DNA of 64,000 nucleotides from Saprospiraceae bacterium (GTDB lineage: Bacteria > Bacteroidota > Bacteroidia > Chitinophagales > Saprospiraceae): NCBI GenBank assembly GCA_016713025.1, contig JADJPZ010000004.1, positions 2,666,001-2,730,000 on the forward strand, read 5' to 3'. Of this stretch, positions 25,255 to 35,991 are shown one piece after another. How positions within the stretch are numbered: position 1 is the first letter of the stretch; every line of letters starts with the position of its first letter. Under the pieces are notes generated by a model, which made no database searches, had not been told where the DNA came from, and worked only from the letters and a program-made list of their open reading frames with translations. A program made the translations under genes and the position numbers.

Positions 25255-27731
25255 TTAACCCTGAATATATAACCGCTTGATCCTGGTGGAAATTCTGCTC
25301 AATATCTCATAGGGTATCGTGCCACAAGTTGTTGCCAGGCTTTCGACAGGTTTGTCTTTACCAAAGACCACTGCTTCATCCCCGACATTTACATCAGCTC
25401 CGCTGCCTAAGTCAATGATTGTCAAATCCATACATACATTACCTATGATAGGAAAATCGGCTCCGTGGATGTTGACACTATATCGACCGTTACCGGCATT
25501 TCTGAGCAGACCGTCGGCATATCCTATGTTAATGACAGCTATTTTGCCCGACTTTGATACCTGACCTCTTCTATTGTATCCTATGAAGGCATCCCTACTT
25601 ACATCCTTTACTTGTATCACATTTGCTTTTAAGGTGTGTACTTTCTCAAGTTGTTCATTCAAAATGCCTGTACTATCGATACCGTATAAGCCCAATCCAA
25701 GTCTTACCATGTCAAAATGGTATTGCGGAAATCTGACAATGCCAGCAGAATTGAGAATATGTTTAAGTGGTTGATATCCCAGTGCCGATGTAAGGGTATC
25801 AAAATGTTTGGTCAAAAGCGCTACCTGATGCTCTGTGAATGCATCATCTCCGGCATCCTCACTGCTGCTGAGATGGCTGAACACCGAAGCCACCTTTATC
25901 AAACTGGTATTTTTAAGTTGCTCTGTTAATAAGGGAATATCATCACTCATAAACCCCATTCTGTGCATGCCTGTATCTATCTTGATATGGATTTTAAAAG
26001 CTGATTTATTGGTCAGTTTTAAATAATCGATCATTTCTCTTAACTGTTCATTGCTGTACACTTCCGGTTCGAGATCATAGTTTGCCATATCATTCACGCT
26101 ATTGCGATCAGGGTTCAGGATGATGACAGGCAACTTTATACCTGCCTTCCTCAATTGGATGCCTTCGTCAATATATGCTACGGCGACATATGCCACCTTT
26201 CTATGCTCGAGAAATTTGGCCAGCTCTTCACTACCGCTACCGTAGGCTGAAGCCTTGATGACAGCAATGATTTTAGTGTCCTTTTTTATATATTGAGAAA
26301 AAACCCTGAGGTTGTGTCCCAAAGCTTGAAGATCGGTTTCTAGTGTGGCGGTATGTATTTTTTCTGAAAGAAAATCGACAATCTTTTCCAGTTTGAATAT
26401 CCTGGCACCTTTTAGCAAGATCATCATTTGAGAAAGATCTAATTCATGAACTTTTTCTAAAAGTTTTTCGGTTGTTTTAAAATGCTTAAATGAGACATCC
26501 GGATTGAGAAAATTTTTCAGATACTCTACAATATTTCCTATACCTATGACATATTTGACCTTATGTTTATTGATAATATCTGCCAGTGCCTGATTTAATT
26601 CCGACTGAGTAAGCCCTGTCTGTAAAAAATCAGATATGACTACTACTTTTTCTCTCAGACCTGCTTGCTGCTCAACAAAATCCATGGCCATTCTAAAGGA
26701 TTGTATATCTGCATTGTAAGTGTCATTGACCAAAATACTTCCATTGATCCCATTTTTCAGTTCCAACCTCATAGGCAAATTGTGTAAATGGAGCAGACCT
26801 GCTTTTGTATCTTCAATCGATACACCTACAACGAATAAAGCTGCCAGACAGTGTAAAGCATTGTCAATAGATGCCTTCTCGACAAAAGGAAGCTGGAACT
26901 TCAGAATTTGATTATTGTAATGTATTTTTATTTCAGTACCATGCTGCGTCTGTTTCATATCCTTGATGACAAAAAGGGTAGAATGTTCGCTCCAACCCCA
27001 GCTATATAACTCCTTATCCTCATACCACTCCCGAATGGCAAGACTTACTATGATATCGTCTTCCTCAAAAATGATTGCTTTGGCGTCTTTAAATAATAGC
27101 AGTTTTTCAAAAGTTTTTGATCTGTATTTTCAAAACCTTCAGCATGGGCGTCACCTATCATGGTGAATAAACCGATGTTGGGTTTTATCATTTTTTCCAG
27201 GGCTGCCATCTCCCCAACTTTTGAAATGCCTGCTTCAAATATACCTAACTGGTCGCTGTCCCTGATCTGCCACAAGGATAACGCTACTCCGGTTTGTGAG
27301 TTATAACTCTTGGGACTTTTAACTACTTGTCTGTCCGGGACAAGCTGTGACAACCATTCCTTGATGGTAGTCTTTCCGTTACTTCCAGTGATAGCCAAAA
27401 CTTCTAAATCCGTAAATGAAGCCCTGTGATAAGCTGCTAATTTCTGAAGGGCCAGAAGTGTATTATCAACCTTATAAAAATTGATATCAGCATCAATAAG
27501 TCCTGTATCTTGGCTTACAACAATATTTTTTATGCCTTTTGACACTGCCTCTTGTATAAAATCATGGCCATCATTGATACTGCCGGACAATGCAAAAAAA
27601 ATAGCTGAATCGGGAGTATTGACAGTGCGGGTATCGGTGGTGATAGTTTCAATTTCAAGTTCAGGGTGCGCAATCCAGATGGAAGAAACTTCTAATATTT
27701 CAGCAATTTCTCTGGCTGTATATCTTTTCAT
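25255..27731 (-). CDS. Bifunctional MurF ligase-alanine racemase (one-base frameshift)
   Basis: A fusion typical of Bacteroidota. The first ~450 residues are MurF (D-Ala-D-Ala-adding ligase), with the ATP loop LAITGSNGKTTIKEW, and the C-terminal ~370 are alanine racemase, with the PLP lysine in AVIKASAYGSGSEELAKFL and the catalytic tyrosine in GYNRRGQVS. Both act in peptidoglycan precursor synthesis. The frame breaks after GFENTDQKLLK; one extra base in the T5 run at 27103-27107 restores KLLLFKDAKAIIFEEDDIIV and a continuous product. ATG at 27731 follows PurD closely, so the two are probably co-transcribed. Confidence 0.85.
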
Positions 27732-27734
27732 TTG

Positions 27735-27742
27735 CAAAAGTA
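27735..27742 (-). promoter_or_regulatory. -7-like box abutting the murF start
   Basis: TACTTTTG on the minus strand, three bases before the murF ATG. No -33 TTG is seen, since the preceding bases are the end of purD, so this may be coincidental. Confidence 0.35.
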
Positions 27743-29008
27743 TTATAAATCAAATCCGATATCTTTCCTATAGTATTTATCCTCATATGTGATATGATCA
27801 GCACTTTGCAATGATATTTTGACTGCTTTTCGGAAGTCCGGATCAATGGTAGTGACTGCCAGCACTCTACCGCCATTTGTCACTAAATCTCCGGATTTTA
27901 TGGATGTTCCTGCATGAAAAACTATGCTCTTGTCAATATCATTTATACCAGAGATAAGTTTACCTTTTTCAAATTCACCTGGATAGCCACCAGATACCAT
28001 CATGACCGTAGCAGCGGATTCTTTTATGATAGCAATCTTTGTTTCGGCCAATTTTCCGCTTGCTGCATTGATGAAAATTTCAACCAGATCGCTTTTGATT
28101 CTTGGTATGACTACCTCCGTCTCCGGGTCACCCATTCTGCAATTGTACTCAATGACCATTGGCTGACCGTTGACACTGATCAAACCAAAAAATACAAAGC
28201 CTGTATAGTCCATCTTTTCTGACGCAATTCCTTTGATCGTAGGTTCTATGATCCGCGATTTAACTTTTTTCCACATGGCATCATCTACAAAAGGTACAGG
28301 CGAGACCGCACCCATCCCGCCGGTATTCAGGCCGGTATCACCCTCTCCCACTCTCTTATAGTCTTTGGCTTCCGGCAGGAGAATGTAGTCTTTACCATCA
28401 GTCAGAGCAAATACAGAAAATTCAATACCACTCAAAAACTCTTCGATGACTACTTTTTCTGATGCTTTTCCAAATTTACCATTGAGCAATTCTGCAAGCT
28501 GATTTTTAGCCAAGGTAAGATCATCACAGATCAAGACTCCTTTTCCGCCAGCTAGCCCATCAGCCTTCAACACATATGGTGGAAGAAGACTTTCCAAAAA
28601 GGAAAACCCTTCATATAAGGAAGATCTATTTACTTCATAATAGGCAGCAGTAGGGATCCCGTATTGCTGCATAAACCTTTTAGCAAATGCTTTGCTGCCT
28701 TCGAGCATTGCACCTGCAGCGGATGGTCCAATGATGAGTATATCTTTAGTTTCACCTGTTCTTATAGCATCAGTTAGCCCGTCTACCAGTGGCGCTTCGG
28801 GTCCTATCACCAGCATCCCTATACGTTTTTCGATACAGAATTGCCTGAGACCTCCAATATCAGATACCTCTATTGACACATTTTCCCCACATGTACCTGT
28901 ACCCGGATTTCCTGGTGCTATATACAATTGTTTACACAATGGACTTTGTGCCATTTTCCATGCCAAAGCATGTTCTCTTCCTCCACTTCCTACTATAAGA
29001 ATTTTCAT
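27743..29008 (-). CDS. purD: Phosphoribosylamine-glycine ligase
   Basis: ATP-grasp enzyme of de novo purine synthesis, joining phosphoribosylamine and glycine to give GAR. After ATG at 29008 the protein reads MKILIVGSGGREHALAWKMAQSP, the standard PurD N-terminus; an in-frame GTG eight codons earlier is less likely. Family segments GPEAPLVDGL, ADGLAGGKGV, NTGGMGAVSPVP and NCRMGDPETEVVIPR are present. About 421 residues, normal length. The next gene, murF-alr, starts 11 bases after its stop. Confidence 0.95.
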   Translation of the reverse strand: MKILIVGSGGREHALAWKMAQSPLCKQLYIAPGNPGTGTCGENVSIEVSDIGGLRQFCIEKRIGMLVIGPEAPLVDGLTDAIRTGETKDILIIGPSAAGAMLEGSKAFAKRFMQQYGIPTAAYYEVNRSSLYEGFSFLESLLPPYVLKADGLAGGKGVLICDDLTLAKNQLAELLNGKFGKASEKVVIEEFLSGIEFSVFALTDGKDYILLPEAKDYKRVGEGDTGLNTGGMGAVSPVPFVDDAMWKKVKSRIIEPTIKGIASEKMDYTGFVFFGLISVNGQPMVIEYNCRMGDPETEVVIPRIKSDLVEIFINAASGKLAETKIAIIKESAATVMMVSGGYPGEFEKGKLISGINDIDKSIVFHAGTSIKSGDLVTNGGRVLAVTTIDPDFRKAVKISLQSADHITYEDKYYRKDIGFDL

Positions 29009-29031
29009 GAATTTACCATTATTTAACAGCA

Positions 29032-29039
29032 CAAAAGTA
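29032..29039 (-). promoter_or_regulatory. -7 box for purD
   Basis: TACTTTTG on the minus strand, 23 bases before the chosen ATG. A TTG lies 15 bases further upstream, shorter than the usual spacing. Confidence 0.45.
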
Positions 29040-29178
29040 CTGCTTAAAATTGGACAATGTATATACAGCGTATGTGGAAATTTACTTTTTTCAAGCTAAT
29101 TTTCAGGGGTTTAGTTTGCTAAACAGTAATGTTAGATTCTTCGATAGTTTTAAAATGTGAACTCCTTGAGTTTATCAA

Positions 29179-29766
29179 TTACATTTTTTTATTGTCCTGA
29201 AGGATTCTTATTACATCTTGCTCACTTATTTTGGTAATAGTCGCTAACACAGGTGTTGATAAATTATTTTCAAAACCATTAAGGATTACTTCGATTTTTC
29301 CTTCGATTTTTCCTTTCAATTCACCTTTTGCTTCCGCATCAGCGATGAGGGTCTTCTCTGTTCGGATACTATCCCAATACTTATCGTAAGCTTCCAATTC
29401 AGCTTTGGTATAACCGCTTTCTTTGGTTAGTTCAAGTGCATCGGCTATCTCTGGCACGGATTGCAATTCTTTAAGCAATACTTCATCTATCATTTCCTGA
29501 CCGTTTTCTATTTCTGACATATAACGCATCCATAAAACGGTAAGTTTCTTTTCTGAGATATTTTTTTGTTTAAACTTCGGAATTTCTACAAATACCAACT
29601 GTAAGCCATCGATAGTTTTACTTTTATCTTCTGTATGGACTAACTTATAGTGGTGGTAAAAGCTATCAGATTCTGAATCAAATATTTCATTGATCAAACT
29701 TAAGGCATAGACTGGTTTCAGTCCTAATATAAACCTTTTCCAATTTTGGCTTGATAGACTTACAAA
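29179..29766 (-). pseudogene. Rpn-type PD-(D/E)XK nuclease/transposase, 3' part
   Basis: C-terminal two thirds of a Rpn/PDDEXK-type family protein. From about 29724 the frame reads GLKPVYALSLINEIFDSESD, then VEIPKFKQKN, LTVLWMRYMSEIE, and the helical tail with TKAELEAYDKYWDSIRTEKT and repeated KGEL/KGKIE motifs, all characteristic of the family. It has no proper start; the matching N-terminal part lies 1.7 kb away at 31449-31745 on the same strand. Interpreted as one gene split by an insertion. Rpn proteins act as recombination-promoting nucleases. Confidence 0.7.
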
Positions 29767-29827
29767 TCATTCAGGAGCTCCAGGGCAAAGATCGGATCGT
29801 GATAGAGAGAAAGGCTTGATTTATTAT

Positions 29828-29931
29828 AATGTTTTATTTAGATAAGGAATTTTTCTTTGTTTTTACCCTATCTAAATCTTTCCCTTATAAGGGAAAGACT
29901 TCATAAAGATGTCTTAACTAAACTACATTGT
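29828..29931. mobile_element. MITE-like element C2
   Basis: Second copy of element C1: the ~72-base core is almost identical, including the CCCTTATAAGGG hairpin. The terminal repeats are more decayed (TAATG... and ...CTACATTG). It sits inside the segment that separates the two halves of the Rpn-type gene. Confidence 0.6.
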
Positions 29932-29941
29932 GTTTTAATTA

Positions 29942-31266
29942 TTATTCTTTGATCATCTTATTATAGTTTTCAATGATTTTTTCGCTTTTCATCATTGATG
30001 TGCTATTTAGTTCAAATGCTTTTTTTTGATAAAATAAAGCTTCTTTCTCATTTCCAATTTTATGATGGATTTGCGCATAAGTATCGTAAAACGCTGGTAT
30101 CTCTTTTTGTATGCTTAAGTTAGATTTTGCAATGATATCAATTGATTTTTTGGACCATATCAAGGCTTGGTTTAAGTAATATAAATCATTAGTTTTTTCA
30201 AAAACGGTATATGCCGCATTATTTAAATCCATAGCAATAAATTGAGATGGTGGAGAAAATTTAATTTTACCATCTTTAGATCTATTAGAAAATGCAATAT
30301 TTCTTTGTTCTTCGTCAATTCTATTTAGATCTTCAATGGAGTTCTTCAGTAAATATTGATTACAAAAGTTAATCTGAGTTTGGATAAATTTTTCATCCAT
30401 TTTACACTCTTTATAAAAATCAATCAACATTTTATCAGCATACTTCATACCTTCCGTAGAATAACTATATTGGTTTTTTGTAATAACCACCAATCTCTTC
30501 ATCATATTCTCGTCTTTGCTTTCACGTATTAACGAATGAGAAATAAACCTAAATCTATTATTTATTTTAGCCCTTTCTTTATTTTCTAATAAATACCAAA
30601 GGCTATCTTTTATTCTTTGATCTATTGTATTTAGAAATTTGTAAGTATTTGAATAAATATTCGAACCTTGTCCTTGTAGGAAAATTATTGTTTGTTGGCT
30701 ATTTAGTTCCTCGTTTGAAAGTTTTTTGATATAATCATCCATGATATCAATGGGATAATTATCTACTTTCCTCAATTTTATAATATAATCATATAGGTCT
30801 TCTTTTGTATCTGATGATAGATATTTTGATTTGGCTTTCATGATTGTTTCTAAATATTTTGCATTTTCGATGCCTTGATTAGCAAATTTAAAATATTCTT
30901 CAGGCACAGTAGCTGTAAGGTAAATTGTATTAAGCAAAAACCTTCACTATTAAAAATACTGTGATATCCTAACTGAAAAGATTTATAACTATTTAATATT
31001 TCTTCAAAAAGTGCTGATTTTCTTTCTGCTTTTATATTGATAAAGTTTGTGTTAAATTTTTCAGTTAACATAAAATTATTCATAGCAAATTCTCCAACTT
31101 GCTCGCATTCCTGACAATCATTTGAAAACGCGAATAGATGTATTAATTTGTTTTCTGTTTTTGCCTGCCTTTTTACAGAGTTCCAATCTTTAAGTTCACT
31201 AAATTGTACTTGGCAAATTAAATTATTTGCAAGTAAGAAGATTATAAACGTAACTAAATAATTCAC
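29942..31266 (-). CDS. Secreted thioredoxin-fold protein with helical C-terminus (one-base frameshift)
   Basis: About 441 residues once repaired. A signal peptide (MNYLVTFIIFLLANNLICQ) is followed by a thioredoxin-like domain in which FSNDCQECEQVGEFAM supplies a CxxC motif (Cys-Gln-Glu-Cys). The remainder is long, helical and TPR-like (for example YDTYAQIHHKIGNEKEALFYQKKAF). The frame breaks in NSEGF; one extra base in the run at 30936-30940 (A5 on +) gives SEGFLLNTIYLTATVPEEYF and continues to 29942. Likely periplasmic; redox partner unknown. It lies within the segment splitting the Rpn-type gene. Confidence 0.65.
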
Positions 31267-31448
31267 ACCTGGAAGTTTTAAAACAAATTTACAAAATATT
31301 TTTATAATTGTTAATTATTGTTTGATATTTTTATAAAATAATTTTCTATGCGTTTTTATTATAAATTGATTGCTAACTATTAATTAACCTGTTGCTCTGT
31401 TAAAAAAGCGATAAATAATGAAAAATATGTTGTGTATATCAATGTAAT

Positions 31449-31745
31449 TCAGCAACTTAGCGTTAATATCTTAAATAATACTCTACTTTTGAAACTGTCT
31501 GTCCATAACATTTGCATCTCGACAATAAAATGTCTCCCAAAATTATCCACACACCGAACATCGACTATGGAGTTTTTGATAATGGGAATATCCGGTACCA
31601 ATTCCGCAGGTAGATACTCGATAGATACGACACGCTGATCATCACTCAATGGCAAAAGAGCATTGAGAAAACTGGTCAGTATATAGGCATGGTTACCAAA
31701 TACTTTCTTAAATACCAAATCATTTTTTGGGTCTAAATACCTCAT
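31449..31745 (-). pseudogene. Rpn-type PD-(D/E)XK nuclease/transposase, 5' part
   Basis: Begins with ATG and the family N-terminus MRYLDPKNDLVFKKVFG, then SFLNALLPL, IPIIKNSIVDVRCVDNFGRHFIVEMQM with the PD-(D/E)XK-like acidic and glutamate residues, and WTDSFKSRVLF. After RVLF, near 31473, similarity stops and the frame ends seven codons later. The rest of the family sequence resumes at 29724-29179. A truncated, probably inactive gene half. Confidence 0.75.
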
Positions 31746-31863
31746 ATCCAATATTGCGCCCTTAAATTTTTTACAAAATCAACAAATTCATAGACTAAAT
31801 TATCAGTATTTTCATGACCACCTCGCCTTTCAATGAAAATTGCCCCACTATTATCTACTCTTC

Positions 31864-34800
31864 TTACTTTTTATCCGGCCATCTGCCCGGAGTATATGGT
31901 GCTTTGTTTCTATTGAGTTCTGCTTCTATTTTTTCTGTTTTAGAGTGTAATTCCTTAATTTCAGGATATAACTCATTGTATTGTTTTTCTGCGATAGAAA
32001 AAGCATCTTTAAATGTCTGAGGCACGTCTGATGTACTATTCCAGATGCTGTAAACTACTCCATAAACCCTGTCACTGATCGCAGGCTTTGTTTCAAATTC
32101 TCTTCTGGCTCTGGTGTCATCACCATACATTTTGAGCTTTACAGGTATGATGTCCTTTTTGACAGCATTGATTTTTTGCAACATATCTGTCAATGGAGCG
32201 GGCATATCATGAATGGCGGTTTCAGCATTTTTCAACCTTGTTTCGATGTCACCTAGCAAGTTGCTTGTTGCACTGAGTTGTTTGACCATATCGCTGACTT
32301 TTGAATAAAATGCAACATTTTCTCCCATTTTTTTGGCAGGAAGGCTGGATTGATTCAGCAAGGTAGCTTTAAAAGACGTCGGTCCGGCCATTTTTGTCAG
32401 GACACCATCATGATATTTTGAAAGTGTGACCTGATATTCACCAGGCATGACGAGGTGCCCTTGAGGAGCTGCGCCAAATAACTGATCCGGCGCTGGTGTG
32501 TACCTTTGTGTGACAGGATTTGCTGGCGCGTATCGCATATCCCATGTAAATCGCTGCAAGCCTTTACCTGCTGATCTTTTGATGTGCCTGACTACATTTC
32601 CTGAAGCATCTGATATCGTAAACAACAAATAAGGATCTTCCTGAGTGTCCTCCAGTCTTAGGCTATCTATAGTAGGATAGTACACTTTTTCCTTTTTCTC
32701 ATACGCTGCTTTTTCCCGTTCCTTTCTGATATCTTTCAGCTTTTTGGTCTCTTCATTTACATAATAAGTAATAACAGCTCCCATTTCAGGATTTGGAGTA
32801 TTAAAATAATTGCTTCCCAGATGCCCTTTGTCTCTAAGGCCTAACGGAAACCTTGGTATGTACATAAGTGCATCTTTTACGGGAGCAATAATAGCTTCTT
32901 TTGCCAAGTCATCTTTTTTGATATGTCTGAGTGGTGAGTAATCATCCAGCACATAAAAGCCTCTGCCAAATGTAGCCAATACCAGATCATTTTCTCTCCT
33001 TTGAATCTCAATATCTCTTACCGCAATAGTCGGAAGACCACTACCTAATTTCAACCAATTAGCACCACCGGAGGAGCTGAAAAAACACCCAAACTCCGTA
33101 CCCACAAAGAGCAAATCCTTGTCCACATGGTCTTCTGCTATTGAGTAAACACTTCCTCGAACTGGCAGATCCGAAGCTATATTCGTCCAGGTTTTTCCAC
33201 CGTCCATGGTTTTAAGCACATATGGTTTAAAATCTCCGTAACGATGATGATTAAAACATACATAGGCTGTATTTTTATCATGAAGAGATGCAATAATCTG
33301 ATGCACATAACTCATGGATGGTAAGCCTGATAAGTTGTCAAACTTTGTCCAGTTTTTACCACCGTCAGCAGTGTGATGAATCAATCCGTCGTCGGTGCCT
33401 ACCCAAAGTACATTTTCATCCAGCTTCGATTCAGCTATACTTGTGGTCTGGCCGAAGATATCCGTACTTCCGTTTTTGGCGATGGCATCTACAGACCATA
33501 TCTTGCCCATGACTTCGATTTTGTTTCTGTCTATCTGTCTGCTCAGATCAGGACTGATCACTTTCCAGCTATTGCCCTGATCATCGGTCCGGAAAACCTT
33601 ATTTGCCCCAAAATACAATCTTTTGTTGTCAAACTGACTGATGAACAACGGCGCATCCCAGTTCCATCTGTATGCTTCATCTTTTTCTCCTTCTATTGGC
33701 TTTATGGGCAAGTATTCTCCACTTTTTCTGTCATATCTGACCAAACCACCGTACTGACTTTGAGCATAGATGATATTCGGATTGCTTTGATCTTCCTGTG
33801 TCTCAAACCCATCACCCAGAGATGTCACGTACCAGTCGGCATTGACGATACCATTGGCAGATGTAGTGCGGCTTGGTCCTCCAAGGCTCAGATTGTCCTG
33901 TGTTCCTCCGTGCACTGAATAAAAAGGATATTCATTATCCGTTGCCACTTTATAAAATTGGGTTACAGGAAGATTGGATTTGAAGTCATAGGATTTGGCG
34001 TGGTCATAAGTTTCATAAATTCCTCCGTCACAACCTACCAGCAAGTGATTCGGGTCTTTGGGGTCGATCCATATTTCATGATTATCGATGTGTTTGTTGA
34101 TTTCTCCGAGATTAGATACCGTTTTTCCACCATCATAAGAAACTTTATAGTATGTATCCGTAATGAAGATTTTATCAGCATCATGCGGGTCACAAGTGAC
34201 TTCCTGATAGTAATTACCTGATGTAAATGTGCCGCTTCTTTTTTCCCAGCTTGCTCCTTTATTGGTAGTACGGTATATCCCACCTTTACTATCATTGGCT
34301 TCTACTACAGCATATAGCATATCAGGATTGACAGGACTGATATCAAGCCCTATTCTCCCTATATCTCCTCCCGGCAGACCACCTTCGACCTTGGCCCAAG
34401 TGGCGCCTGCATCTGTGGATTTGTATATGGCTGATTCTGGTCCGCCTCCTATGTATGTAAACACCTTTCTCATTCTTTGGTGAAATGCAGCATACAACAC
34501 TTTATTGTCTCTTGGATCCATGACAAGATCGTTGCATCCTGTGTATGCACTTACTGATTTGACGCAAGTCCATGTAGCGCCTCCATCTGTGGTCTTATAC
34601 ACACCTCTTTCGCCTCCTTCACTCCACACAGGCCCATAGGCCCCGACATAAACAACATTGGGATCTTTGGGATCGACTATGATCTGGGAAATGTGCTCAG
34701 AATTTTTTAAACCCATATTTTTCCAGCTTTTACCTGCGTCCATAGATTTGTACACCCCATCTCCATAACTCACTGAGCGCTGATTATTGTTTTCACCTGA

Positions 34801-35190
34801 TCCTACCCAAACGGTACTGCTGTTATTGGGGTCAAGGGACACACACCCGATCGAATACGAACCCTCTCCATCAAAAATAGGGTGATAAGTGATACCTCGG
34901 TTGGTCGTTTTCCAGACACCTCCGGAAGAAGTTGCCACATAATATTCACTATGATTTTTGGGATTTACTGCAAAATCTGATACACGTCCTGATGTCACAG
35001 CTGGGCCTATAGACCTGAATCGGAGGTTGGCAAATAAAGATGTATTGTAAGGATTGTCCTTTTTTTCAATCTTTTCAGATTTATCACTTTTTTCAGTTTT
35101 TTCCTGAGTTTTTGATTTTTGACTATTTAATGGTGCAGTAAACGTTACCATTAAAGCAATGGCGACAAATGGAATGAATCTTCTTGACAT
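31864..35190 (-). CDS. Large BNR/sortilin-like beta-propeller protein
   Basis: A 1108-residue exported protein: signal peptide (FIPFVAIALMVTFTAPLNSQ), a short lysine/glutamate-rich linker, then many BNR/Asp-box and YCF48-like repeats (GGVWKTTNRG, GVYKSMDAGKSWKNMG, GVYKTTDGGATW, AIYKSTDAGATW, GIYRTTNKGASW) forming two beta-propellers. From residue ~740 comes a beta-rich domain with MRYAPANPVT and a helical C-terminus. Such proteins are annotated as sialidase- or glycosyl hydrolase-like in Bacteroidota, but no catalytic set is clear. No T9SS tail is visible. Confidence 0.8.
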   Translation of the reverse strand: MSRRFIPFVAIALMVTFTAPLNSQKSKTQEKTEKSDKSEKIEKKDNPYNTSLFANLRFRSIGPAVTSGRVSDFAVNPKNHSEYYVATSSGGVWKTTNRGITYHPIFDGEGSYSIGCVSLDPNNSSTVWVGSGENNNQRSVSYGDGVYKSMDAGKSWKNMGLKNSEHISQIIVDPKDPNVVYVGAYGPVWSEGGERGVYKTTDGGATWTCVKSVSAYTGCNDLVMDPRDNKVLYAAFHQRMRKVFTYIGGGPESAIYKSTDAGATWAKVEGGLPGGDIGRIGLDISPVNPDMLYAVVEANDSKGGIYRTTNKGASWEKRSGTFTSGNYYQEVTCDPHDADKIFITDTYYKVSYDGGKTVSNLGEINKHIDNHEIWIDPKDPNHLLVGCDGGIYETYDHAKSYDFKSNLPVTQFYKVATDNEYPFYSVHGGTQDNLSLGGPSRTTSANGIVNADWYVTSLGDGFETQEDQSNPNIIYAQSQYGGLVRYDRKSGEYLPIKPIEGEKDEAYRWNWDAPLFISQFDNKRLYFGANKVFRTDDQGNSWKVISPDLSRQIDRNKIEVMGKIWSVDAIAKNGSTDIFGQTTSIAESKLDENVLWVGTDDGLIHHTADGGKNWTKFDNLSGLPSMSYVHQIIASLHDKNTAYVCFNHHRYGDFKPYVLKTMDGGKTWTNIASDLPVRGSVYSIAEDHVDKDLLFVGTEFGCFFSSSGGANWLKLGSGLPTIAVRDIEIQRRENDLVLATFGRGFYVLDDYSPLRHIKKDDLAKEAIIAPVKDALMYIPRFPLGLRDKGHLGSNYFNTPNPEMGAVITYYVNEETKKLKDIRKEREKAAYEKKEKVYYPTIDSLRLEDTQEDPYLLFTISDASGNVVRHIKRSAGKGLQRFTWDMRYAPANPVTQRYTPAPDQLFGAAPQGHLVMPGEYQVTLSKYHDGVLTKMAGPTSFKATLLNQSSLPAKKMGENVAFYSKVSDMVKQLSATSNLLGDIETRLKNAETAIHDMPAPLTDMLQKINAVKKDIIPVKLKMYGDDTRARREFETKPAISDRVYGVVYSIWNSTSDVPQTFKDAFSIAEKQYNELYPEIKELHSKTEKIEAELNRNKAPYTPGRWPDKK

Positions 35191-35421
35191 TTTAAAAAAT
35201 GGATTTAATGATGTGGAAATAAATAAATACTCAAATAAAAGGTCGAATTTAGCTATATGTTCATTCTATCTCAGATTTAAGAACAAATATCTTTATTTTT
35301 GACACATTTTATTAAAATTTCCTCTTCAAATGCAACCCAAAATAAATTTTACTGTCCTTCTCAATAGATAAAAGATGTATCAAAACAATAAACCCTTATC
35401 CAACAATAATTAAAAAACCAA

Positions 35422-35976
35422 GTGGTCATTCTGGCAGAAGATAAAATAGTAATAGATGGCTGTATAGCCGGAAAACGGGATGCACAATACCGATTATATA
35501 AAACATACAGTAAAGCGATGTTCAACATCTGTGTGCGTATGATCAATGATGTTAATGAGGCTGAGGATATTTTACAAAACGCATTTGTGGATATTTTTAC
35601 AAAATTAAAGATGTTCAGATATGAATCTACACCAGGTGCCTGGATAAAGAGAATCGTCGTCAATCACTGTATCAATCATATCCGATCTAAAAAACAACTT
35701 CTTCTGTTGTCAGAACAGCTACCTGACATTACCGATGACTCCAACGAAGAAAGTGTCGAATACGATGTTTCTCTCATAAAAAATGCCATCGGTCAGCTAC
35801 CTGACGGATACAGGTCCGTGTTTTGTCTGTATGCAATGGAAGGATATGACCATAGTGAGATTGCAGAAATTCTGGACATTAATGAATCTACCTCAAAATC
35901 TCAATACAGCAGAGCAAGGGGTAAAATATATGAAATATTAAAATCAAATGGAAGTATTGAAAAAATTTTCCAGTAA
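35422..35976 (+). CDS. ECF-type sigma-70 factor
   Basis: A 184-residue sigma factor: region 2 in LYKTYSKAMFNICVRMINDV and EAEDILQNAFVDIFTKL, then GAWIKRIVVNHCINHIRSKK; region 4 in QLPDGYRSVFCLYAMEGYDH with SEIAEILDINESTSKSQYSRAR. GTG at 35422 is used; no nearer ATG would keep region 2. The gene is followed after 15 bases by its presumed anti-sigma gene and a DUF4097-like adhesin gene, one transcription unit. The regulon is unknown. Confidence 0.9.
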   Translation: MVILAEDKIVIDGCIAGKRDAQYRLYKTYSKAMFNICVRMINDVNEAEDILQNAFVDIFTKLKMFRYESTPGAWIKRIVVNHCINHIRSKKQLLLLSEQLPDITDDSNEESVEYDVSLIKNAIGQLPDGYRSVFCLYAMEGYDHSEIAEILDINESTSKSQYSRARGKIYEILKSNGSIEKIFQ

Positions 35977-35991
35977 TAAAGTAAAGTAAAA

